From positions 1 to 64,000 of the IMG/VR virus record IMGVR_UViG_3300006802_000089: a DNA stretch of 64,000 bases; one strand, written 5' to 3'. The DNA is from a virus. Below are positions 31,581 to 40,709 of this stretch, piece after piece (position 1 is the first letter of the stretch; every line of letters begins with the position of its first letter). Below the pieces are notes generated by a model. It searched no databases. It was not told where the DNA came from and was given only the letters and a program-made list of their open reading frames with translations. The translations under genes were made by a program, and so were the position numbers.

Positions 31581-33134
31581 TTATAGTTTGTTTAAAATTG
31601 TCAATGGTTTAGTTTTACCGTCGGCTCTTTGGAAATAAAATTTATTATCAGCTGGATTTAAAATAATTTTTTCATATTTATTCTCCGCCTCTGTGGCCCC
31701 TTTTTTCTGTAAAAATCTTAATTCTTTAGTAGTTGGATCTAATGTTATACGAGCTTTATAATCGTCGGAGTCAACCGCTTCTTTTGCGTTTGCTAACATG
31801 TCTAAATACACTGCATCGGACCAAGTACCATCATCCTTTTTCAGGAACTCTTTTCCGCTGATATAATACTTAGAATATTCTAATTTTACATTTCCTTGTG
31901 CATCAACCATTGCTATTGGGCCGGATAGCTTCTCATTTGCATTGTAAAATTGTATATTTCCACTGCCATCATCATCCCACCACTGCGTTTTCCGTTCTAT
32001 CCCATTCACATAGTTAGTTTTTCGATACACGGATCCATTTTTATTAAAACCAATTTCTTCGCCTTCTTTTTTGTCATTCACATAGTAGCGCTTTTTGAAA
32101 ACAGTGCCATCCGAATGGTACTCTATTTCTTCACCTTCTCGTTTTCCATCTACATAATTTCTAATAAATTCTTCTTGTCCAGATGCATAATACTCTATTT
32201 CTTCACCTTGTAGTATACCATCTACATAGTTTCTGACTGCTTTTTTTGTTTCATTCGAGTAATAATCTGTTTCTATACCTTCTCGTTTACCATTCTTAAC
32301 ATTGGTTTTCCTGATAATCGTTCCATGCTCACCACGTGTATATGCTGTACCGTTAAATAATTCATCATTTAATTTTAACGTGCCGTCTTCGTCAGTAAGA
32401 TCTGACATTGCAACTACTTTATCTTCTGCATCTATAGGTTTTAAACGATTTACAATAGCAACTTGTATTTTCGACAATAACGTCTTAATGTCTTGTTCAA
32501 GAAGTTCAATTTCTTTTATGCGTTCATCATATGATTGTTTAGTCATGAACAAAGAAGATCCGATTACAAATTCATTGGATCTCGGACGCATTCCAGATTT
32601 AGTTTTTACAGCAACCTGTACAGTTTCAAACGTTTGTACATAACTCTGCCATCCTTGCTGTAGCGCTGCATTCTGTTGTTCATATGACTGTATTGTTTGT
32701 GCGTCGACATCTCGTGTTCCATTTTCAGCATAGTATGCTATATCAGCTTGCAATTGCTTTTGTTGAGTAATTAACGTGTTATATGCCGCTAAAATTGATT
32801 CTGCTGCCGGAATAATAATAACATCTATTTTTCTGTCGGTAAATGGAACTGTTGCTATGTATACATATGTTCCGTCTGCATACTCGCCGGATGTACCATA
32901 CGTTTCATTGTCTTTTATCGAAGCGATATTTTGCTGCATCGTGCGATTTTTCTGAAATATAGTAAATCCTTGAATATCAATATAATTAACGTTGTATACA
33001 TCTGCATATTTTTTTTGTTTATTAAGCAGTTGTGTAGATTCCCATCCGGTTAGTTTATATTTTTCGGTGCCTCCTTGCTCAAATAAATTTTCAAGAATTA
33101 TTTGTTCTAACAATATATTATTATCAAATTTCAT
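31581..33134 (-). CDS. MORN-repeat protein with capsid-targeting-like leader
   Basis: A 517-residue protein opening MKFDNNILLEQIILENLFEQ, with L-x-E sites at LLE9, ILE14 and LFE18 for gp21-type cleavage. Residues about 260-390 contain at least five MORN-2/YwqK-type repeats, about 22 residues each (NYVDGILQGEEIEYYASGQE, NYVDGKREGEEIEYHSDGT, YYVNDKKEGEEIGFNKNGS). MORN repeats bind lipids or proteins in other systems. The N-terminal 230 residues have mixed helices, and the last 70 a beta domain rich in Lys. No enzyme motif is seen. A head-packaged, membrane-binding effector is a reasonable hypothesis. Confidence 0.72.
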   Translation of the reverse strand: MKFDNNILLEQIILENLFEQGGTEKYKLTGWESTQLLNKQKKYADVYNVNYIDIQGFTIFQKNRTMQQNIASIKDNETYGTSGEYADGTYVYIATVPFTDRKIDVIIIPAAESILAAYNTLITQQKQLQADIAYYAENGTRDVDAQTIQSYEQQNAALQQGWQSYVQTFETVQVAVKTKSGMRPRSNEFVIGSSLFMTKQSYDERIKEIELLEQDIKTLLSKIQVAIVNRLKPIDAEDKVVAMSDLTDEDGTLKLNDELFNGTAYTRGEHGTIIRKTNVKNGKREGIETDYYSNETKKAVRNYVDGILQGEEIEYYASGQEEFIRNYVDGKREGEEIEYHSDGTVFKKRYYVNDKKEGEEIGFNKNGSVYRKTNYVNGIERKTQWWDDDGSGNIQFYNANEKLSGPIAMVDAQGNVKLEYSKYYISGKEFLKKDDGTWSDAVYLDMLANAKEAVDSDDYKARITLDPTTKELRFLQKKGATEAENKYEKIILNPADNKFYFQRADGKTKPLTILNKL

Positions 33135-33149
33135 CGTGTATCTTTATAT

Positions 33150-33157
33150 ATAAATAT
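33150..33157 (-). promoter_or_regulatory. Late-type motif before MORN-repeat gene
   Basis: ATATTTAT on the minus strand, 15 bases before the start codon and abutting the stop of the kinase-fold gene. It would drive the MORN and M15 genes late, as expected for virion proteins. Confidence 0.55.
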
Positions 33158-33699
33158 TACCAATCTATCATCACTAAATTACCATTCCATGTCATTATGT
33201 TGTCTGGACGAAAGTCTATATCTAATTCAAATTCCGGCACACCTGTTTTCTGCACATCTGATTCCAATGCATTAACAAAATTAATAATTTTCACGTCCGT
33301 ATCTGCAACCACATCCGTTTTAGCAAAATCAAAAACGCTCTGCTCTCCGCCGGTATCTCTTTGCCAACGTTTATATGCATTAAAAAACTGATCAAGTTGT
33401 TGTCGCATAGAACCAGGTAAATCCGAAGCTCGACTCATTATATACATGCGCTGATTGTCATTATAGTAAACAGGAATAAAAGTTGAAAATTCTGCGTGTC
33501 GACCAGTTATAATTTCAGCAACACGGAATTCATCTAGTTCTGTAGTTATTTTAAACAGATAGTCTGTTCCGTTAATTTCATAGATACGACCATTGTCTCC
33601 TTTATTAAAAAACTTGAATTGTTTTTCTTTGATTAAATCCAATAATCGTTCTATCTCACTTTCCGGAGTTTCACGTAATATGTGTGACATTCGTATCAT
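33157..33699 (-). CDS. Kinase-fold protein with capsid-targeting-like leader
   Basis: A 180-residue protein. The leader MIRMSHILRE ends in a possible gp21 site (LRE10). The rest has the order of kinase motifs: a Gly-containing loop KGDNGRIYEIN (33-43), Lys in YLFKITT (K50), an HRD-like loop DIDFRPDNIM (D162, N167) and a DFG-like Asp in VMIDW (D179). The D162-N167-D179 spacing is close to that of true kinases. The chain stops right after MIDW, so the C-lobe is minimal, as in other phage kinase-like proteins. Substrate unknown. It overlaps the next gene by four bases. Confidence 0.65.
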   Translation of the reverse strand: MIRMSHILRETPESEIERLLDLIKEKQFKFFNKGDNGRIYEINGTDYLFKITTELDEFRVAEIITGRHAEFSTFIPVYYNDNQRMYIMSRASDLPGSMRQQLDQFFNAYKRWQRDTGGEQSVFDFAKTDVVADTDVKIINFVNALESDVQKTGVPEFELDIDFRPDNIMTWNGNLVMIDW

Positions 33700-35321
33700 A
33701 AGTTAGGCAAATCCTTATCTAAATCTACACGAACTAAAAAGTTGATATCAACATCTTCTCGTTTTTTAATTGGTTGTGCTAGTTTTGCAACAGCAATCAT
33801 TTCATTGCGATCATTATATAAACCTATAGTTGTGATGTATGGTTGAAAATCACTACCAGTTGCAAACGAAGCTATAGTAATGTCATCGTCTAGCAGTGTA
33901 GTAGGATTAGAAGAAACGTTTAAAGAACCTCTCGGAGCTCGTACAATTACTCCTAACTCGTAAATCGTCATGGTACTTTTGTAACTTGCGGTGTAAGCCG
34001 AATCTAAAACATAACGATATCGATAATCTATGCTAGATAAAACTGCTATTCCTTGTTTTTCAAAAACATTGCCAACATGATTGGTTTGAATGAATCCCAT
34101 GGTAGACTCATTACGATCATTTAATGCACTTATATTGCTAGTTGTAAGTGACTGGTTAAATATTCTAATTTCATCCAGATATCCGGTTAAATTAAAACTA
34201 TTACTGTTATAACCACCAATATACACATCATCTGTGTTATTTATAAAAGCACTTGCCGATAATGGATTAGAAACAGGTGTTAACAGACTGCTTGTTACTA
34301 CACTTTCCAACGCACCATCCAAATACAACTGCAAATAACTACCAGATTTATTCAGAACAACATGAGTCCAATCTGTTACTGTAACAGAACTAGTTACTTG
34401 TGCGATAAAATTAGAAGCACCTGCGGCACTTGCTACGATTTGATTGCTACCACTTAATTCTATTTTGAACGGATACTGTGTGATAGATCCTGATGCTGCT
34501 TTACCGATTATGAGCTGATTGTCTGATCCAGCATTAGAAGCTGAAACAAACAAAGATACTGCATAATTGTTATCTCGATCATACAATCCCGGTACCGTTT
34601 TTCTGATATATCCGCTGCCATTAAAATATGCAGATAATCCTATACTTTCAGATAATCCTGTGTTAGTAGGAACTCCGTTAGCAAATGTTAATCCGGATAT
34701 TTCATAATCAATTCTGCTAGTATCAAAATATTCATTGAATCCTTCGTAATATTTAACGCCAGATACTATAGATGCAGTATCATAAGCAACATCATATAAA
34801 TTGCCATATCTGTCAGCTTGTATGTTAAAATCTGCAACTCCGAATCCATATATACCCGATCCATAAACTGCAGCTCCATATACTCCAGCAGTTAAAAAAT
34901 CTCCTTGTATATTAAAAGAAGCTGGTTTTATTCCTTCGCCTATTCTTGGTTGTGGAATTGAAAAAACAGATGCAGATTTAAACAATATCTTTGTAGTTCG
35001 TTCTGCATTGTTTTGTCCGAAAGTATTGTATGGCTCGTCTGCTCTTCGATAAAATAAATGATCTAAAGAATCGTATATAATAAACTGATAAGATCCATTT
35101 GGGTTAGTAGCATCATTAAACGGCACACTACTGCTTATTGCTGGTAATCCATCTACATGTATCGCACGTAAAGGAGTTACATAACTTGAATCACTACCAG
35201 AATAAAAAGTCCAAGTACGATATGCCTTAAACGGATTAACAGTAACATCCGATTGCCGTACTCGATTATACGGCGTTGCAAATGTTCTGTCAATTGTTTC
35301 TAATAGATTTATTGTAGACAT
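33696..35321 (-). CDS. Baseplate or tail protein with LamG-like domain
   Basis: A 541-residue structural protein. Residues 220-395 form a concanavalin/laminin-G-like domain (LSAYFNGSGYIRKTV, TDWTHVVLNKSGSYLQLYLD, TGYLDEIRIFNQSLT), a fold that often binds sugars. The last 70 residues (PYITTIGLYNDRNEMIAVAK, then a basic stretch and RVDLD) are shared with the next gene upstream (SYITTVGLYNEKNELLAVAK), so the two are partial paralogues, one of them with a LamG insertion. The LamG domain may contact host polysaccharide. A hairpin containing a late-type motif precedes it. Confidence 0.75.
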   Translation of the reverse strand: MSTINLLETIDRTFATPYNRVRQSDVTVNPFKAYRTWTFYSGSDSSYVTPLRAIHVDGLPAISSSVPFNDATNPNGSYQFIIYDSLDHLFYRRADEPYNTFGQNNAERTTKILFKSASVFSIPQPRIGEGIKPASFNIQGDFLTAGVYGAAVYGSGIYGFGVADFNIQADRYGNLYDVAYDTASIVSGVKYYEGFNEYFDTSRIDYEISGLTFANGVPTNTGLSESIGLSAYFNGSGYIRKTVPGLYDRDNNYAVSLFVSASNAGSDNQLIIGKAASGSITQYPFKIELSGSNQIVASAAGASNFIAQVTSSVTVTDWTHVVLNKSGSYLQLYLDGALESVVTSSLLTPVSNPLSASAFINNTDDVYIGGYNSNSFNLTGYLDEIRIFNQSLTTSNISALNDRNESTMGFIQTNHVGNVFEKQGIAVLSSIDYRYRYVLDSAYTASYKSTMTIYELGVIVRAPRGSLNVSSNPTTLLDDDITIASFATGSDFQPYITTIGLYNDRNEMIAVAKLAQPIKKREDVDINFLVRVDLDKDLPNL

Positions 35322-35327
35322 AGTAAA

Positions 35328-35361
35328 AACCCGTTACACTTTATTATAAATATAACGGGTT
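35328..35361 (-). terminator. Hairpin terminator with a late-type motif in its loop
   Basis: On the minus strand AACCCGTTA and TAACGGGTT pair over 9 bp around a 16-base loop and are followed by TTTTTAC. It lies 20 bases after the stop of the 383-residue gene. The loop contains the late-type motif of the downstream gene. Confidence 0.75.
35346..35353 (-). promoter_or_regulatory. Late-type motif inside a terminator loop
   Basis: ATATTTAT on the minus strand, 24 bases before the LamG-domain gene, lying in the loop and last stem base of the hairpin at 35328-35361. Confidence 0.55.
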
Positions 35362-35381
35362 CAAATTGTGATGTTATTTTT

Positions 35382-36533
35382 TTAGTAATCTAATTTAACA
35401 CGAATCAATTGCTCTCTTGCAAAGTTTTTAAGAAGTGGCTTACTCATTTTTGCAACTGCTAACAATTCATTTTTCTCATTATACAATCCTACGGTTGTGA
35501 TATAAGATTGCGGATTTCCGATAAATGTGCTTTGCGCAAGTAATCCGTCAGAACCGGTTGTGTAAGAAGGATTGTTTGAGAAATTGTACTGGCCGTTTTT
35601 AACTCGTACAAAATAATTAGCACTAGTTATTTGTTGTGAATTTCGAGCTTGGAATCCGGTTGCAGAACCAGAAATAGAATGGAACAATGCAAAATGATTG
35701 CTACCTTCTGAATCTGACGTTGTATTAGTACTGAAATTCAATTGTTGATCCAACATTTTTCCGTCTAACACCATTACTCCATAATCTGGATAAAATAATC
35801 CGTAATAAACCGGAGCTGATGCATTAAAGACACCATTAGCTAATGAGCCAGATACAATATTATATACACGTCCAGATACTCCTACCGTTGCACTAGCAAT
35901 TGACGAGTCATCGATCAATGTAATAGATCCGCTATCTGCAGTTACTGTTACAGAACCAGTAGCATTTGTATCTCGTACGTCAATACCTATTAATGGTAAT
36001 TCAAAGTTTCCTTCATCTAATCTTTCTTTTACTCTGTTACGTTTAACATTGATAACATAGATTGAATCAGTACTACCAGATCCTGCAGTAACAAATCTAG
36101 ATGCTCCTTTTTCTAGTAGTAAATTTTTATATTGTGCATAAATTGCTTTTGACGCTGGATTTTCTTCTGTTCCTAAATCAGATGATCCAGATCCTAATGC
36201 ATGACCATATGCTGCAGCAAATTGAACTGCAGAACCATCGCTGCTAGGAGCATCATCGTAAATGTCGACATAATAACGTCGTTGTGATGTTGTCTGGGCC
36301 GAAGCTGTAAAAAATGTTGTTAAACTACCTACATTGCCTGACCATAATCCTGCAGTCACTGTTTGTTTGCTGTTAGTAACTACGTCATCGGGAGAAAATA
36401 CAGTATATGTATCTGTAGATACTTGTGATGCTAATAAATCAGCTAACGAATTAGTGTTTGTTATTATATTATTAGGATCGGCTATTCGGCCTTGTCTAGG
36501 AAGTTGTTTTAATTTTGAAATCAATGTTTTCAT
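35382..36533 (-). CDS. Tail or baseplate structural protein
   Basis: A 383-residue protein. Residues 85-190 contain 'YYVDIYDDAPSSDGSAVQFA', 'SKAIYAQYKNLLLEKGASRF' and 'IYVINVKRNRVKERLDEGNF', blocks I recall from unnamed structural proteins of marine T4-like phages. The C-terminal 40 residues match the end of the LamG-domain protein (YITTVGLYNEKNELLAVAKM). This common end may be a docking module on the baseplate. No enzyme motifs. A terminator follows. Confidence 0.7.
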   Translation of the reverse strand: MKTLISKLKQLPRQGRIADPNNIITNTNSLADLLASQVSTDTYTVFSPDDVVTNSKQTVTAGLWSGNVGSLTTFFTASAQTTSQRRYYVDIYDDAPSSDGSAVQFAAAYGHALGSGSSDLGTEENPASKAIYAQYKNLLLEKGASRFVTAGSGSTDSIYVINVKRNRVKERLDEGNFELPLIGIDVRDTNATGSVTVTADSGSITLIDDSSIASATVGVSGRVYNIVSGSLANGVFNASAPVYYGLFYPDYGVMVLDGKMLDQQLNFSTNTTSDSEGSNHFALFHSISGSATGFQARNSQQITSANYFVRVKNGQYNFSNNPSYTTGSDGLLAQSTFIGNPQSYITTVGLYNEKNELLAVAKMSKPLLKNFAREQLIRVKLDY

Positions 36534-36555
36534 ATTTTATTTATTTTTATACGTC

Positions 36556-37191
36556 TTAACTTTGTACAGTAACAACTGTTGCTGGGTTAATCACTAAATT
36601 AATAGTAGCAGAACCTCCGGTTTCATTACCTATTATAGTAATAGTAGTAGTTTTAGTAGTATTTACTTGTTTTCCAGTTACTTTAAATGCAAATCCTACT
36701 AATGCAACACTTTGTGCATCCTGATTAACACCCAATTGTGTCGGAGCAATGTTTCCTGCTACTGGTTGGGTTACTTCTAATGTTGCTATGCTAGAATTTC
36801 CTAGAATTGCAGTATAACCAAAATTAACATTTCCATTCAATGTTGTATTAGGCGTAATATCCGCGGTAGCATTTGGGTTTAATACTATACTAGGGTTACC
36901 AACACTAACAACAGGAATATACGTGCTTTGTTTCGGTAGTGTAATAAGTTTATATCGAAGAGCTTGTGTTTCATCAGGAACAGCTTCAGTAATAGGCATA
37001 TTCTCTATCAAAGTACCGTAATAGTCAGTACCTAACGGATGTTCCGGATTCCATAAATTATAATCAACTTCATCATCCCCTAATGCAAATTGCACTATGT
37101 TAAAAGATCCATCTCCTCGTGACAGAAGTTCTCTTCCTTTTAATGTTAAAATAGCATCTACCGTAATAGAACTGTTATCTAAATATCCCAT
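36556..37191 (-). CDS. Conserved tail-region structural protein
   Basis: A 211-residue protein with a highly conserved-looking N terminus (MGYLDNSSITVDAILTLKGR, then LSRGDGSFNIVQFALGDDEV and NLWNPEHPLGTDYYG) that I recall from many T4-like marine phages, always in tail clusters. The C-terminal half is a beta-sandwich-like region rich in Asn, Thr and Val. I know no function; a baseplate or tail-tip component is likely. It has a late-type motif 16 bases upstream. Confidence 0.75.
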   Translation of the reverse strand: MGYLDNSSITVDAILTLKGRELLSRGDGSFNIVQFALGDDEVDYNLWNPEHPLGTDYYGTLIENMPITEAVPDETQALRYKLITLPKQSTYIPVVSVGNPSIVLNPNATADITPNTTLNGNVNFGYTAILGNSSIATLEVTQPVAGNIAPTQLGVNQDAQSVALVGFAFKVTGKQVNTTKTTTITIIGNETGGSATINLVINPATVVTVQS

Positions 37192-37207
37192 ATTCTTTTC
37201 TTTTTAT

Positions 37208-37215
37208 ATAAATAT
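37208..37215 (-). promoter_or_regulatory. Late-type motif before 36556-37191
   Basis: ATATTTAT on the minus strand, 16 bases before the start codon in a 50-base gap. Confidence 0.55.
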
Positions 37216-37241
37216 ATACATGTTTAATTTATTGATTCATA

Positions 37242-40200
37242 TTAACTAGCGCTAGTAGCAGGTCCAGAATTACTAAAGTTTCCTGTAGTCTGATTATTAG
37301 TAACATTTATAACCTGATTAGGATTTGTAATAGTAGTTTCAACCGGTGGTCCGCCGTCTATGGTATCTTCCGAAGGTATATTAATATCCGGACTCGTTAC
37401 TTGTGTTCCATCGTAAAATGAATTATTCATACCATCAGGTAAATAATCTTGTGTATCTGCTGGATTTCCTGCAGGATCTTCAGAATATTCTGATGGAGTA
37501 GATGATTGTGCCGGTGGTATATAAGGTTCATTCGTATTTAATGCATCTTCAATAGCTTCAATCAATCCGTCTATATCTTCATACTCTCCTGATAATGAAT
37601 CATCATTAATCACATTTATAACACCATCTAAATCTTCATACTCGCCTGAAACGTTAGTTCCATCATCTGTTAAATCAATTTCAGCTTCATACGTAAATGT
37701 TTCACGTTCTATAGTAGGTAAAGCAGTGTCTTTGCTACGTTCTAGCAAATTAGGTTGAACTAGAATACCTGTTAAACGATCTACGCGGGCTGGTAATAGC
37801 TGATTTAATTGTTGAAAGAACGATAAATCATACAAAGTGAATATGCTAATATACGCATTAATATCATTGCTTTGTTCGTATTTCTTCCAGTAATCTACTG
37901 CAAATTGTGTTAAACGAGGATATGAATATTGTTCAGTATTTCCCGGATCTCCGATATAATCATCTAACACAGTAAATCCTAATTGTGCAATGATATCTTC
38001 ATCTATCATTGTTTGTGGAGAAAAATATACTCCTAGTTTTTTACTGTCTATCGGCGCATCATCCGTAGTGCTACGTGTTGCTCTGGTTATTACATCTAAA
38101 CTTCCAACTAGTTCATTATCCGTTAAACGTATTTTGTTGTCATCATAAGTGCCGGCAGCAATTGATATGCCATCATAATAATATGTTTCTTCTAAAGAGT
38201 CATAAGGAGTGTCAGTGCTCCAACCTGCAAAAGAAGCCGATATTCCAGACAGATTAGGTTCTACTCCAGATAAACTTGCAGTATCAGTATGATTGATTTT
38301 TTGTGATAACGGAGTTCTGAATACTAATTCATCATATGCATCCGTATTACCGTCATATGCAGCAGGAGCTTTAGTATGATTTTCAAATGGATCATCTTGT
38401 AATGATGTGTTCCATAATCTTAATTCTTGCACTTGTCCTTGCAAACGAACAGCTCCTGTGCTAGTTCCTCCTATTACCAATGTTCCTGGGTCTGTGATAG
38501 ATGCGGTAGCACTTGCAGAAGTTTCTGCAACAATTTTTCCGTATTTAGAACGTTTTGCTACTACTTCTAACAAACTTCCATTTGTTCTTAGAACCGTGTT
38601 CAACCAACCGCCATCAAACATTTCAATTGCAGCCGACGCAGTTCCGTTAATAAGTATGCTACCATATGTGCCGCTCTGGAAATCTATAGTTACATCATTG
38701 CCGTCAATTGTATACAAATGCATAGTTCCTGGCAGTGTTGGATTTTCTAAAACGTCATCTGTACGGAAACGAAGTTCTACACTGTTAACAGTTTCGTCAT
38801 AATTTACAGTTACTGTTCCTGCAGCATTATTAATTAAATCTAATGCATAATCAAAATTTAATTTTTCATACACAGGTCGCCGTGTGTTTCTTGGACCTCC
38901 ATATTCTTTAATAGTTATAAGAGTTTGTGGTATTCCGTAACATGCTAATAAAGATTGTATGCTTCGTTTAGTACCTTTAGATTTAAGTAATCCAGGAATA
39001 TTATTTACGATTCGACGCCATGTTGAAAATGTTAAATCTTGTGTAGGTGTTCCGGTACCGGTAACAGAATTTGAACCGGTATTTGGAGTTCCTGCCTCGT
39101 CTGTTCCGAGCAAATAACTCCAAAGTTCTTCTCCTTGTTTACCATCAATCAGATTCCATCCAAACTGTTTTGCTACTGAATATAATAATTCATTTGGCAT
39201 ACCAAGTTTAGGATTTTCTTCTCGTTCATGTATTTTAGACATATAATTAATATACGTGTAAAGTATATCATAATGTTGTCCTAACATGTTAACAAATGTA
39301 ATACCATTAACGTTTAATTCATTGAATCTGATATGTTCCGGCAATGCAGTTGCTAATGCATTTTCATTGAATGAATCATAATCTTGTGCGTATGATATTA
39401 AAGAATTGTACCATTCTGTAAATTGACTGCTAGATACTGCTGCTAATGTATAAGGCTTCGAAGAATTAGTTTTCGGAGCTGGCGCAATATAACTTCCGGT
39501 AACTTGTGGTACTGTTGCATTTGGTCTTGGATATGGATTACTGTAATATACCGATGATGACTCATAGTATAAAAACTTTTCAAAATTATCAAATCCACTA
39601 ATTACAGCTGTTCGTTCTGATTCAAAATCAGATGCATTAGTTGTAGCTACACTTCCACTCAATTGAGATACAGCTGCAGCTTGCGATGTATAAAATTCTA
39701 ATAATTCTAATTTGTATTTGAAATTTTCAACTCGTTCAGTTGCTGAACTATAAAATATAAAATTATTAAAATCAGTGTAATCAATATTCAGTTTAACACC
39801 TTGTAAACTTCCAGAAAAATATGCATCTATAATTTGTTGAGAAGTCTGTAATCCAGATCCTAAAATTTGTGTCCAGTTTCGGTATTCTGTAGGTGTAGAT
39901 AAATTAGCATCTGATATCGCATCCCAATTGGGTCCTGCTAACTGATTAAAGGTAACAACTTGTGACTCCGGACGAATTGATATCTTGTCAATATATGGCT
40001 GTTTTCGTTCTTCCACTACCCATAAACGGAAATCTTTTTCAATTTCATCATCTAACGGGTCAAACAATTTCACATATAAAAATTCTCCTACTACAACACT
40101 GTTAACAAAATGTGCTATTTTATTACGGCTGAAGTTTAATAAGAATGTTCGATGCGGAAATGGAGTTTGAAAAAATCCAACTGAATCACTTACATTGGTT

Positions 40201-40709
40201 TGTGCATTTGAATTTTGAAATTGTTCTGCGAAATCTGCCAATTGTTGCAATGCATTAGTATTAGTTGCATCAATCAACCGAAGTTTTAATTCCGTGCGAT
40301 CTGGAGATATATCTTCTATTTTTAAATATTGTTCGTCATAACTACCAATTAAATTCTTGAAGAAGTTTAATGCAATTCGATAATTACCAAGATTAACTCC
40401 TAAAGATTCAAATTGTTGATATATATCAATTGAAACAGGTTGATTCAGTGTAATCTGTGTGCCGGTAGAATCAAAATATGAATTAGTAGGCACATGTTGT
40501 ACTTGATGATTACCAGTTATCCAAGTTTCTCCGGAATATATATGAAGTTCTGTACGATAATCGGTATTTTGCAATGCTACTCCAGAATCTCCGGTATAGC
40601 TATAATAGTTAGTTTCAAATAAATTTAACAGTGTTTGTGGATATCGTTGAGCAGATACCGCACCTTGTGCTGCTAAAATTTGTTCGATATTTTTATATTG
40701 TGATAACAT
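37242..40709 (-). CDS. Very large baseplate or tail protein
   Basis: A 1155-residue protein, the longest in the window. The first 500 residues are mixed (MLSQYKNIEQILAAQGAVSA, HYDILYTYINYMSKIHEREE, GMPNELLYSVAKQFGWNLID). Residues about 570-800 include NNIPGLLKSKGTKRSIQSLL and a LamG-like region (LVIGGTSTGAVRLQGQVQEL then RLWNTSL). Near the C terminus an acidic motif is duplicated (SGEYEDLDGVINVI and SGEYEDIDGLIEAI) before a Pro/Asn/Thr-rich tail. It seems to be a major baseplate or distal tail component. It overlaps the upstream gene by one base (40709), indicating coupling. Confidence 0.7.
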   Translation of the reverse strand: MLSQYKNIEQILAAQGAVSAQRYPQTLLNLFETNYYSYTGDSGVALQNTDYRTELHIYSGETWITGNHQVQHVPTNSYFDSTGTQITLNQPVSIDIYQQFESLGVNLGNYRIALNFFKNLIGSYDEQYLKIEDISPDRTELKLRLIDATNTNALQQLADFAEQFQNSNAQTNVSDSVGFFQTPFPHRTFLLNFSRNKIAHFVNSVVVGEFLYVKLFDPLDDEIEKDFRLWVVEERKQPYIDKISIRPESQVVTFNQLAGPNWDAISDANLSTPTEYRNWTQILGSGLQTSQQIIDAYFSGSLQGVKLNIDYTDFNNFIFYSSATERVENFKYKLELLEFYTSQAAAVSQLSGSVATTNASDFESERTAVISGFDNFEKFLYYESSSVYYSNPYPRPNATVPQVTGSYIAPAPKTNSSKPYTLAAVSSSQFTEWYNSLISYAQDYDSFNENALATALPEHIRFNELNVNGITFVNMLGQHYDILYTYINYMSKIHEREENPKLGMPNELLYSVAKQFGWNLIDGKQGEELWSYLLGTDEAGTPNTGSNSVTGTGTPTQDLTFSTWRRIVNNIPGLLKSKGTKRSIQSLLACYGIPQTLITIKEYGGPRNTRRPVYEKLNFDYALDLINNAAGTVTVNYDETVNSVELRFRTDDVLENPTLPGTMHLYTIDGNDVTIDFQSGTYGSILINGTASAAIEMFDGGWLNTVLRTNGSLLEVVAKRSKYGKIVAETSASATASITDPGTLVIGGTSTGAVRLQGQVQELRLWNTSLQDDPFENHTKAPAAYDGNTDAYDELVFRTPLSQKINHTDTASLSGVEPNLSGISASFAGWSTDTPYDSLEETYYYDGISIAAGTYDDNKIRLTDNELVGSLDVITRATRSTTDDAPIDSKKLGVYFSPQTMIDEDIIAQLGFTVLDDYIGDPGNTEQYSYPRLTQFAVDYWKKYEQSNDINAYISIFTLYDLSFFQQLNQLLPARVDRLTGILVQPNLLERSKDTALPTIERETFTYEAEIDLTDDGTNVSGEYEDLDGVINVINDDSLSGEYEDIDGLIEAIEDALNTNEPYIPPAQSSTPSEYSEDPAGNPADTQDYLPDGMNNSFYDGTQVTSPDINIPSEDTIDGGPPVETTITNPNQVINVTNNQTTGNFSNSGPATSAS

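Noticed and set aside
31581-33134. Reading the YwqK-like repeats as an antitoxin of a toxin-antitoxin pair
   Set aside because: The name comes from database habits for MORN-2 repeats; no partner toxin is adjacent and the leader points to a virion protein.
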